Assembly: GCA_029721515.1 (NCBI GenBank)
Contig: CM056551.1
Span: 31,171,220-31,235,219, forward strand
Source: Synanceia verrucosa
Lineage: Eukaryota > Chordata > Actinopteri > Perciformes > Synanceiidae
Reading direction: 5' to 3'
DNA: 64,000 bases
The notes below the pieces were generated by a model. The model was given only the letters and a program-made list of their open reading frames with translations, made no database searches and was not told the origin of the DNA. The stretch's first letter is position 1. Each line of letters opens with the position of its first letter. Below are positions 11,240 through 23,200 of this stretch, piece after piece. Position numbers and translations under genes: made by a program.

Positions 11240-14204
11240 TCAGATTACATGTGTTAGTGTGTGTATCTGATGCCTCCAGTGCGTTTTCCAGGTGTGTAGT
11301 CCACTCAGTGTTTTTCGAGTGTCCTCCTCTGAACATGACAACTGTCCTCTGAGCAGCACTTGGAACCTCTGAGAAACAAACATGCATCATGTTAGCATCA
11401 CGTAAAGGTCATGTTGGCATCATGTTAGCATCCTGTTAGCATCACGTAAAGGTCATGTTGGCATCATGTTAGCATCACGTACAGGTCATGCTAACATCAT
11501 GTCAGTGTCATGTTAGCATCACGTAAAGGTCATGCTAACATGTCAGTGTCATGTTAGCATCACGTAAAGGTCATGTTGGCATCATGTTAGCATCACATAA
11601 AGGTCATGCTAACATCATGTCAGTGTCATGTTAGCATCACATAAAGGTCATGCTAGCATCATGTCAGTGTCATGTTAGCGTCACGTTAAGGTCATGCTAG
11701 CATCATGAAGTGTCATGTTAGCATCACGTTAAGGTCATGTTGGCATCATGTCAGCATCATGTTAGCATCACGTAAAGGTCATGCTAGCATCATGTCAGTG
11801 TCATGTTAGCATCACGTTAAGGTCATGTTGGCATCATGTCAGCATCATGTTAACATCACGTAAAGGTCATGCTAGCATCATGTCAGTGTCATGTTAGCAT
11901 CACGTTAAGGTCATGTTGGCATCATGTCAGCATCATGTTACCATCACGTTAAGGTCATGCTAGCATCATGTCAGTGTCATGTTAGCATCACGTTAAGGTC
12001 ATGTTGGCATCATGTCAGCATCATGTTACCATCACGTTAAGGTCATGCTAGCATCATGTCAGTGTCATGTTAGCATCACATTAGGGTCATGTTGGCATCA
12101 TGTTAGCATCACGTTAAGGTCATGTTGGCATCATGTCAGTGTCATGTTAGCTCTATGTTCCCACCCTAGTGTGTGTATGTGTACCTGCACTGCAGCATCT
12201 CTCTGCTCCATGACAACCAGATGTCCCATGGTGCACCTGGCCGTGGTGATGGATGCTGTTGCTGTGGTAACATCAGGAGCTGGAGTTGTGGGGGAGGACA
12301 GGAACTGGATACCAGGCAAAGTCCTGAAACAGACAGCAGGAGGGCTTTTGATGTGAAGGAGCATGAAGGCTTTTACTGTGAAGGAACCCTCTTCACCTGT
12401 CTGCATTAATCCATCTGTCCCACCCTCACCTGTCTGTCAGCTGAAAGTGCTGAAATGCTATCAGAGGTAAGCTGGCAGGGGTCAAAGGTCAGGTGTTACC
12501 TGCTGCCCAGGCTTTGTTTCCGTGCCCTTTCAGCTCCCATCTCCATGGTAACAGCACTGGCCTCAGAGTGCTGTGCTGCCTTGATTTCTAGAACAACACA
12601 AACAGAACAACTTAATGAACTGAAGTCACAGGTGTCACAGAGGTGCTGCAGCTGGTCTCAAGTGAGCTACCTTCAGGTGAGAGCAGGTTGTCCAGCAGGT
12701 GGAGGAGCTTCTCCGAAAGAGAGGCCAGTGATGTCACAAACTCCTCCCTTTTGGCTTTCACACACACCTGGACACACAACAGAACGATCCAGGTGTTACT
12801 GAGTCCCTGCAGAAGCTCGAACAGATGCCACACTGACTCCTCCCCCTTCCTACCTGTACTTCCAGGTGTGTACAGCTGACAGCATTCTGCAGCTGCTGCT
12901 GTCTGAGCTCCTCTCTGCTGTCCAGAGCCTGGAGCTCGTTTTCTCTGAGAGACACCCGCAGCTGACGGACATTCACAAGCTGAAGACAGACAGGTGAGGA
13001 CAGAAAGATGACGACAGACAGGTGAGGACAGAAAGATGACAACAGACAGGTGAGGACAGAAAGATGAAGACAGACAGGTGAGGACAGAAAGATGACGACA
13101 GACAGGTGAGGACAGAAAAATGACGACAGACAGGTGAGGACAGAAAGATGACGACAGACAGGTGAGGACAGAAAGATGAAGACAGACAGGTAAGGACAGA
13201 AAGATGACGACAGACAGGTAAGGACAGAAAGATGAAGACAGACAGGTAAGGACAGAAAGATGAAGACAGACAGGTGAGGACAGAAAGATGACGACAGACA
13301 GGTGAGGACAGAAAGATGAAGACAGACAGGTGAGGACAGAAAGATGACGACAGACAGGTAAGGACAGAAAGATGACAACAGACAGGTGAGGACAGAAAGA
13401 TGAAGACAGACAGGTGAGGACAGAAAGATGACGACAGACAGGTGAGGACAGAAAAATGACGACAGACAGGTGAGGACAGAAAGATGACGACAGACAGGTG
13501 AGGACAGAAAGATGAAGACAGACAGGTAAGGACAGAAAGATGACGACAGACAGGTAAGGACAGAAAGATGAAGACAGACAGGTAAGGACAGAAAGATGAA
13601 GACAGACAGGTGAGGACAGAAAGATGACGACAGACAGGTGAGGACAGAAAGATGAAGACAGACAGGTAAGGACAGAAAGATGAAGACAGACAGGTAAGGA
13701 CAGAAAGATGACGACAGACAGGTGAGGACAGAAAGATGACGACAGACAGGTGAGGACAGAAAGATGAAGACAGACAGGTAAGGACAGAAAGATGACGACA
13801 GACAGGTGAGGACAGAAAGATGAAGACAGACAGGTAAGGACAGAAAGATGACGACAGACAGGTAAGGACAGAAAGATGAAGACAGAGAGGTAAGGACAGA
13901 AAGATGACGACAGACAGGTGAGGACAGAAAGATGAAGACAGACAGGTAAGGACAGAAAGATGACGACAGACAGGTGAGGACAGAAAGATGAAGACAGACA
14001 GGTAAGGACAGAAAGATGACGACAGACAGGTGAGGACAGACCTTGTCCTCTTCGCTGGCTGCCAGTGTCTCCTCCAGTTTCAGTCGGACTCTGCCCACCT
14101 CCTCTATAAGCCCCGCCCCCTGCCACCGCTCATGGTTACTGATCAAAATGATAGGAAACGAATGCAGCAGCTCCTCCCACACTGACAGCTGGGTCAGCAA
14201 CTCT

Positions 14205-14242
<38 letters not shown>

Positions 14243-17200
14243 TAGAATGTGATTTTTAAAACAACTTTATTGTCCGTTTGTCATCTGGACAATTTCCTCA
14301 TAAATAACACCAAATGACAATAATAAGAACAATAAGAATCAATTAAAATCAGCCTCCATTAAAAAATAAATAAACCACCTCACATGAGCACATCTCCATA
14401 AATGAGCTGATCCTCTGATAACCAACAGAGAACCTGATCCACGGTCCAGATCTGCCTGAAGGACCCCAGGTCCCCTGAGGTCTGGTAGAACCTGTGGTCC
14501 ACAAGCAGTCTGGACCGGATCAGGTTCTTTAACACAGCGACCACATCAAGCTCTCCACCCTCCTCCACCTTCCTCCATCTTGGCCTGCCCTAAAACAAAG
14601 TTTAAAAGCTGGCTCTTGTGTTTGTGCTGGCGAGTGTATTTAAAAGCACAGATAAAAAGCTGCCTGTTAAAACCTCTTTAAAACTGGTAAAAACACTTGT
14701 TAAACACAGAAACAGTGCAGATAAACGAGGACGCTCATAAAAACAGTGAAAGATCAGGTCAATGTCACTATAGAGGACCTGGATCATGGCTATGAAGCCC
14801 GGGTTGAAGCCAAAGGCAGACAAAGTCTGCCATAAGTACTGGTGTTTAACCCGGTCAAAAGCCTTCTCCTGGTCTATGGAAATAAGACCAGTCTCTACAG
14901 CCAATGAACTGGAGAGGTCCAAAACATCCCGAATTAAAGTGACATTGTCACTTATGAGTCTGCCGGGCACACAGTAAGTCTGGTCCGGGTGGATGATGGA
15001 CGCCATCACCTCCCTCAGTCTAAGGGCCAGAGCTTTGGACAGGATCTTATAATCCATGCACAGCAGAGAGACCGGCCTCCAGTTCTTCAGGTCCTGCAGA
15101 TCTCCCTTCTTTGGCAGCAGAGTGATGACGGCCCTCCTGCAGCTCTGAGGCAGTCTTCCATTCTGGAGACTGTCCTCCAGAACCTCCAGCAGGTCTGGTC
15201 CCAGCTCAGACCAGAAGGACTTATAAAAGTCCACAGGAAGGCCATCCAGGCCTGGAGCTCTGTCACTCTGCAGGCTTAACAGGGCGGTTTGTAGTTCCTG
15301 CAGCGTTAGCGCTGCTGCTAACTCACTGTTAGCCTCTGCTGTGACCTGAGGGAGACCGCTGAGGAAGCTGCTGTGCACATCTGGATTATGTGACCACTCA
15401 CTCTTAAAGAGGTCTCTGTAGAAACCGGCAGCAAACCTCCTGATCTCAGATGGGTCTGAGATCTCAGAGCTGCTACCCGTACGTAAAGAATGAATGATCT
15501 TCCTTTGTCCGTTTTTCTGCTCCAGCCCAAAGAAGAACTGAGATGGGGCATCCATCTGCGAGATGTTCATGAAACCGGACCAGAGCTCCCTGTGCTGAGA
15601 CGCCCAGCAGGTCGGCTATGGCCGACTGTTTGGACTTGAGGGAGTCTAATAACCCTCGATCTCCTGTAGAAGATGCTGCAATCTGCAGCTCGACTACCTC
15701 CCTCTCCAGATCCTTCACAGACCGGGTCAGATCTCTAGTGACATTACGAGTGAACTGCTGGCAAAGCTGTTTAGTTTGGGCTTTACCAAAGTCCCACCAC
15801 TGCTGAATGCTGGGAAGGCAGGCCTGCTCTCTCTGTGGGAGCGCCAAAAATATTTAAAAGCAGTTTTAAAAACCTGGTCATTTAAAAGGGCCGTATTAAA
15901 ATGCCAATAGGCGCTCCTTAAACGAATGTTTTTAATAAAAGCAGAACAGGAGACGAGACAATGATCAGAGAAACCCACAGGCTGAATAAAACCCCTCTTC
16001 AAAATATTTAAATGGTGCTTAAAACAGTAAAAACGGTCCAGTCTGGCCAGAGATAAAAGGTTTGCCCTGCTGTGGCTCCAGGTGTACTGTCTGTGATCCC
16101 TGTTAAAAACCCTCCACAGGTCAGACAGCTCATGAGTCTCAGTGAGCTGTCTGATCCTGCAGGATGAGGCCGGATGTGCTTCAGGATGATTCCTGTCCAG
16201 GTTTGAATCAACCGTGCAGTTAAAATCACCCCCTAAAAACATAAAATCATCTGTCCCACAGTCTCTAACAGCATCACTTCAAATGTTTAAAAATGCCATC
16301 CTGTCCACCGCGTTGGTGGGAGCATAAACATTTAAAAACACCAGCTTCACCTTCTCAAATTCAGCTGTGACCTTCAACAAAACACCAGGAATTATTTCCT
16401 CAGTCACATAAGAAACAGGTAAAAACCCTCTGGAGAATAAAACCCCCACCCCCACTCAGACTGGACTTGTGGCTTAAAATGACCTCCCCATTAAAAGCCC
16501 TCCTCCAGTCACTCTCATTATCTCCAGTGCTGTGGGTTTCCTGAACAAACATCACGTCTATCTTTTTAAAATCCATCATTTTAAAAACAGCAGCTCTTTA
16601 AAATCAGACCTGGCCCCGTTCAGGTTTAAAGAGCTGATGTTAAAATCACACATGGATAAAAAAGAGACAACAATAAGACCAGTCAGGAAGAAATAAAAGC
16701 ATAAATTAACAGTCATCTTCATCTAAAACTTGTGCTTTTACTCTCACTAACATTTTCTTCAGTCTGTATATTTCCTGGTCTGATAAAACATTGTCACATG
16801 ACCTCACACACTTCCTGGTCAGGGGTCTGGCTGACCGGAAGTGATCTCCGACCACCGGCAGCCTGGCCCCTTTGGTTCTCTCTAAGAAACTTTTTATTTC
16901 AGCAGGAGGGTAAAGATCCTCATCCTGAGTCAGACAGAAGTCACTGTCCACATCAGACACTCTGGACTCCTTAGTCTTCCTCTGGCTCTGTCCCCCGTCC
17001 TGCAGACCATCTGTACTTTTTCTTTTCTGAGACACTTTCAACAGCTCATCATCAGACCATGTCCTCATCACTGATAAGATCATTGTCAGTGCTCTCAGGC
17101 TCTTTAAACAGATCATTTATCTCTTTTTGCTCCATATTTTGGACCTCTGTGTCCTGACCCTCACCACCGGAGCCTGGGGGCGGGGCACTGTTAGGGGGAA

Positions 17201-20200
17201 CGGACGCAGAGGTGGAAGCCTCCGGCGCCATGGGGGGAACCGGAGCCTCCGGTACCGGGGCCGGCAAGGGGGCTCGCGCTCCCGGAGGAGTCGGAGCGGC
17301 TGAGGCCGGCACATCGACTTCCGGGTCTGGAGGAGGCGGAGCTGCAGCAGCAGCCGCTGTGCTCCTGCTTTCTCCGGGCAAGACCGGATCAGGTGACTCT
17401 CTGCTCCACAACCAAAACACTTCATCGTTTCCGATGATGCAAACACCATGTAATTAAAACCATCTACTTAAAAGACAGCTACGGAGAGCAGACCACCAAC
17501 AAATTAACAAACAAACACAGCAACAAACAAAATGAACAACACTAAACTAAGACAACTCTAACTAAACAAAACAACCACTAACACATAAACACAAAGAGAA
17601 AGATAGAAGATAGAGAGAGAGATAGGTGAAGACAGACAGGTATAGACAGACATATAGAGAGCAACAGGTGAGGACAGACCGGTTACCCTCTCTACTCATC
17701 CTCAGAAACTTCCTGCCGTGTTCCTGGTATCCCAGGAGCCTCTGCTGCATGCTCTCAGCCCATTGGTCAAAACTGTCCGGAACCAGGAGGAATCTGCTGA
17801 GACCACAACGCTCAGTCTGGTAAAAGTCCTGAGAGACAGACAGGTCGAGAGACAGAGACATATTTATTATTCACTGAGGCTTAAGCTCATCTTCATTACA
17901 GTGAGCTTGCTCCACAGGGTGTCTCTGTTACCTCAGCAACCATGAGGAGGACATCATTGGCCTTCCAGAGCAGAGAGGTCAGCGTGGAGCTGAAGGAGCT
18001 GCAAAACAAACACACATCAGGACCACCAGGACCACCAGGACCACATCAGACCAGCAGCTGGGACTCACTATGGCCGCTGCTCTGGTTGTGTTCCAAAGAC
18101 CTGGAACCTTCTGTCAGTCCGGATGGACCTGCAGTTCCTACTTACACTGAGACACAGGTAGACACAGGTAAGCACAGGTAGACTTGTGTGTTAGTGACCC
18201 CAGAGTAGTGACTGACAGGTGAGCTGCAGTGTTTACCTTAGTGTACTGACAGACTCAGAAGCTTTCTGTGGAAGAAGCTGAACCAGACTCTGACCTGTAG
18301 GAAGCACAATAAGACAGGAAGTGAGCCATGGATCCAACAGCACCATAGCAACAGAAACTTCCCGAAGAACTGAGGGAGCAGCGGTGGATCATGGGAGTTG
18401 TAGTCATCATGGTTCAAGACCACAGTTTTTACCACAGAGGACTACAGTAGATAGCACAGGAAGGAGAGCATGGACATTCTGCATTCTGCAACCTGACCAC
18501 TAGATGTCACCAAGACTGCTGCTGTAGACCAACTTTGAACCAGATGTTTACCAGAAGCTGGTCTTCCTCTGTCCTCTGTCTCTGCCGGTTCATCGTCCTG
18601 GATCTTACTGAACCTGATCAGATAGAAGACACTTAAAGTATTCACAGTACTCTTGCGTCCTGCAGTATTACTCCAGGGAATACTTAAGAGTATTACCTAT
18701 TCAAGAACTTGATATCGCTCACTACAGAGTCATCCAGGAGGTCCACACCTGTGCTGCAGGTCTGTGGGACATCTAGGCTGCTGGATTTAGGACAAGCTGA
18801 GGGGCTTTCCTGCAGGACAGGGTCCTGAACACACAGATAAAAACAAGACTAGGAGGTAGTACATGAAGACAGAAGGTAGTACATGAAGACAGGAGGCAGT
18901 ACAGGAAGACAGGAGGCAGTACAGGAGGACAGGAGGTAGTACAGGAGGACAGGAGGTAGTACATGAAGACAAGAGGTAGTACATGAAGAGAAGAGGTAGT
19001 ACAGGAGGATAGGAGGTAGTACATGAAGACAGGAGGCAGTACAGGAAGACAAGAGGCAGTACAGGAGGACAAGAGGCAGTACAGGAGGACAGGAGGTAGT
19101 ACAGGAGGTAGTACATGAAGACAGGAGGTAGTACATGAAGACAGGAGGCAGTACAGGAAGACAAGAGGCAGTACAGGAGGACAAGAGGCAGTACAGGAGG
19201 ACAGGAGGTAGTACAGGAGGACAGGAGGCAGTACAGGAGGACAAGAGGCAGTACAGGAGGACAAGAGGCAGTACAGGAGGACAGGAGGTAGTACATGAAG
19301 ACAGGAGGTAGTACATGAAGACAGGAGGTAGTACATGAAGACAGGAGGTAGTACATGAAGAGAAGAGGTAGTACAGGAGGATAGGAGGTAGTACATGAAG
19401 ACAGGAGGCAGTACAGGAGGACAAGAGGCAGTACAGGAGGACAAGAGGCAGTACAGGAGGACAGGAGGTAGTACATGAAGACAAGAGGTAGTACATGAAG
19501 AGAAGAGGTAGTACAGGAGGACAAGAGGCAGTACATGAAGACAGGAGGTAGTACAGGAGGACAAGAGGCAGGACATGAAGACAGGAGGCAGGACATGAAG
19601 ACAGGAGGCAGGACATGAAGACAGGAGGCAGTACATGAAGACAAGAGGTAGTACGGGAAGACAGGAGGCAGTACATGAAGACAAGAGGTAGTACGGGAAG
19701 ACAGGAGGCAGTACATGAAGACAGGAGGTAGTACATGAAGACAGGAGGTAGTACATGAAGACAAGAGGTAGTACAGGAGGTCAAGAGGCAGTACATGAAG
19801 ACAGGAGGTAGTACAGGAGGACAAGAGGCAGTACATGAAGACAGGAGGCAGGACATGAAGACAGGAAGTAGTACAGGAGGACAGGAGGTAGTACATGAAG
19901 ACAGGAGGTAGTACAGGAGGACAGGAGGCAGTACAGGAAGACAGGAGGTAGTACATGAAAACAGGAGGTAGTACAGGACGACAGGAGGCAGTACATGAAG
20001 ACAGGAGGTAGTACATGAAGACAAGAGGTAGTACATGAAGACAGGAGGCAGTACAGGAGGACAGGAGGCAGTACATGAAGACAAGAGGTAGTACATGAAG
20101 ACAGGAGGCAGTACAGGAAGACAGGAGGTAGTACATGAAGACAGGAGGTTATACATGAAGACAGGAGGTAGTACAGGAGGACAGGAGGCAGTACATGAAG

Positions 20201-23200
20201 ACAGGAGGTAGTACATGAAGACAAGAGGTAGTACATGAAGACAAGAGGCAGTACAGGAAGACAGGAGGTAGTACATGAAGACAGGAGGTAGCACATGAAG
20301 ACAGGAGGTTATACATGAAGACAGGAGGTAGTACAGGAGGACAGGAGGCAGTACATGAAGACAGGAGGTAGTACATGAAGACAAGAGGTAGTACATGAAG
20401 ACAGGAGGCAGTACATGAAGACAAGAGGTAGTACATGAAGACAGGAGGCAGTACAGGAAGACAGGAGGTAGTACATGAAGACAGGAGGTAGCACATGAAG
20501 ACAAGAGGCAGTACGGGAGGACAAGAGGCAGTACGGGAAGACAGGAGGTAGGTAGTATAAGACTTAGTTCAAGTTGTCAGCAGGAACTCCAAACCTTCAG
20601 GTAGGTAGTAGTATAGTATAGAAGAGGTAGGAGTATGAGTATACAGGAAGTAACCCACCAATGACAGGTCCAGGTACTGACAGCGCTTCCTGAGTTCTTC
20701 ACTGACTGATGACAGGAAGGAACACACCTGATCTGGACACACCTGCAGACATACAAAATTTAAGAATTAAAGTCTCTGTTGCTGCATCTCGACCCTGGCT
20801 GGTATCATCATAGTACCTCATGGTACTATGCTGCCAAACGGGTACCAATACACCAGTAGTAGTACTGCGTGTACCTGTGTGTCCTGCAGCGTCCTCCTCA
20901 GGTCCTCCAACCTGCTGTTGATGGACGACTGCCGCTGGTTACTGCTGGCTTCCTGCAAGGTCCAGAAAGGAGACAGAGTCAGACAGGACAGATAGAGAGG
21001 ACAAAGACGACATATGGAGAGGACATAGAGGAGATATAGAAAGGACAGTTAGAGGGGACAAAGAGGACAAATAGAGAGGACAGAGAGGACATACAGAGAG
21101 GGCAGAGAGGACATTTTGAGAGGACAGAGAGGACACATAGAGAAGGCAGGCAGTCTGTCAGCTCTGTACAGACAGAGGACCACTGAGCTCCATGAACCCT
21201 GGACTCAGGTGGACCTCAGGGAAAGAGGGTGTGCTGCCCGGCTCAGCGTCTCCTCTGCTGGACCGGACCAGGAGGATCCTCTCCAGGTCTCTCTGCACCA
21301 GTAGCTGCACAGCGCCCCCATCAGTCCATGCACAGAGTCTGTCTGCCTGTCCACCACAGAGTCACACTGCTCACTTCTCTTCACATTAAAAAGAGCCCAG
21401 GATTTAAAACCACCCTGATAAAATGGAGGTAAGCCCTCGAACTTTAAGAACTTAAAGAGGCGCATCCAGTCCCAGGTTATTAACACGTCTGAGCATGCAA
21501 CCAGCCACTCTCTGCATACTAACCCTGCAGGTCCTGACGGTGGCTCTTCTGACCAGTGATGCTGGTCCCAGAAAAAGCTCACCATTTTTGCCTGAACCTG
21601 AGCTAATAGACCTGATGGAGGATCCACCTCATTTGGACAATTTCCCCTCAACCTTTTCCACAATATTTCCTATTTCTTCTTGACCATGTCCTCATTACCT
21701 AAAAGGATTCCCAGATATTTAGACCTGTTTCTCTTCCAGGTCAAGCTCTGAGGGAGAACAGGGAGGCCTCATTCTTTCACAACTTTTTAGTGACAATGAC
21801 TAAAGTATTCACATCCTGCTGGTTCCTGATAAAAACATAAAGTCATCGGCATCCGCAGATAAAACAATGTGACTGTTAAACCAGGTAAAACCAGTCCCAT
21901 GAAACTTCAGCACACTGTCAATGTCACTGTACAACACCTCCATCATGGCGCTGACAGTGGCAGTGAGCCAGACGCCAGGCTTTCATTAAAAACATCCAGG
22001 GGATCTCCTGCCACCAGGTCCCAGAAGGCCTTAAAGAACTCCACTCTGAGCCCATCCATGCCTGGAGCCTTGTGGCCTGATCCAACTGAGGGTTGGTATC
22101 CTCAGGCACCTGGGCCAGTCAAATCAAACTTTTCATACATTTCACAGTTCAAGGTGCCTCACAGAGGCTAAAAACAGCTCCTCAAACACCTCCTCATTCT
22201 CCTTGAATTCACCCAAAGAAGCGTACCACCCAGACTGTTGCATGTCTAGAGTGAAGCATGGGGGTGGATCAGTGATGGTCTGGGCTGCAATATCATGACA
22301 TTCCCTAGACCCAATACTTGTGCTAGATGGACACATCACTGCCAAGGACTACCGAACCATTCTGGAGGACCATATGCACCCAGTGGTTCAAACATTGTAT
22401 CCTGAAGGTGGTGCCGTGTATCAGCATGATAATGCAGAAAGACTGCTGACAGAGTGGTTTGATGAACATGAAAGTGAAGCTGAACATCTCTCATGGCCTG
22501 CACAGTCACCACATCTAAATATTATTGAGACACTTTGGGCTGTTTTGGAGGATTTTCCTCCAGCAGCATCACATAGTGACCTGAACACTATTCTGCAAGA
22601 ATGGCTCAAAATCCCTCTGACCACTGTGCAGGACTTCTATCTGTCATTCCCAAGATGAACTGATGCTGTATTGGCCGCAAAAGGAGAACCTACACCATAC
22701 TATGAATTATTGTGGTCTAAAACCAGGAGTTTCACTTTCATTGTCCAACCCTTGTATCATTATTATTATAATTATTATTATTGTTATTTTACAAAATTTG
22801 AGATGTCTGATGGGTTAATTTTGCACACTGCCCAGGACTGAGAGAGAGAGAGAGAGAGAGAGAAATAAAGGGAGAGAAAGAGAGAAAGAGAGAGAGAAGG
22901 AGAGAGAGAGAGAGAGAGAAAGAGAGGGAGAGAGAGAGAGAGGGAGAGAAAGACAGAGCGAAAGAGAGAGAGAGAGAGAGAAAGAGAGGACAGACAGGTA
23001 CCTCAGCCTTAAGGTGGCCTCTGGTTCTGCTGAAGACTCTCTGGATCTTCTCTTTGAAGTCCACCTCAGCCTTGTGGAAGGACAGTTTCTCCTCCAGATG
23101 ACTAGATGCCTCCTTCACCTGGAGGACAAACATAACCTCTGGTCTCTCATATATTTACTGCCGGTGAAGCTGCAGTGAAGTTTAATATCTCTGTAGTCTG

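Larger units (their letters stand above)
14250..17605 (-). mobile_element. Tx1-like LINE copy A, internally deleted, in a CCDC180 intron
   Basis: Read on the minus strand, the element runs from a 5' region near 17605 through a CCHC ORF1 (17449-16706) to an ORF2 starting at 16653 and a 3' end with an AATAAAG tail at about 14265. It is the same family as 57248-61395: the 3' ends (tgatttttaaaacaactt) and ORF1 are nearly identical. The RT domain is cut after the motif ISIDQEKAFDRV and joined to the ORF2 C-terminus (HCFYERPRLSALF), so the YADD active-site segment is missing. It lies in the intron between exons 17687-17828 and 14042-14202, in the gene's own orientation, next to (GA)n. Confidence 0.88.

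Noticed and set aside
12612..14200. 480-504 codon frames (CLSSSFCPHLSV type)
   Set aside because: Read-through of the 28 bp array. Only their ends, which are CCDC180 exons 14042-14202 and 12854-12979 (and 12671-12767), are real.
18787..20504. Very long minus-strand open frames (327-551 codons) rich in Ser, Cys, Leu and Pro
   Set aside because: They follow the 20 bp minisatellite, are open in all three frames, and lie in an intron flanked by well-defined CCDC180 exons.
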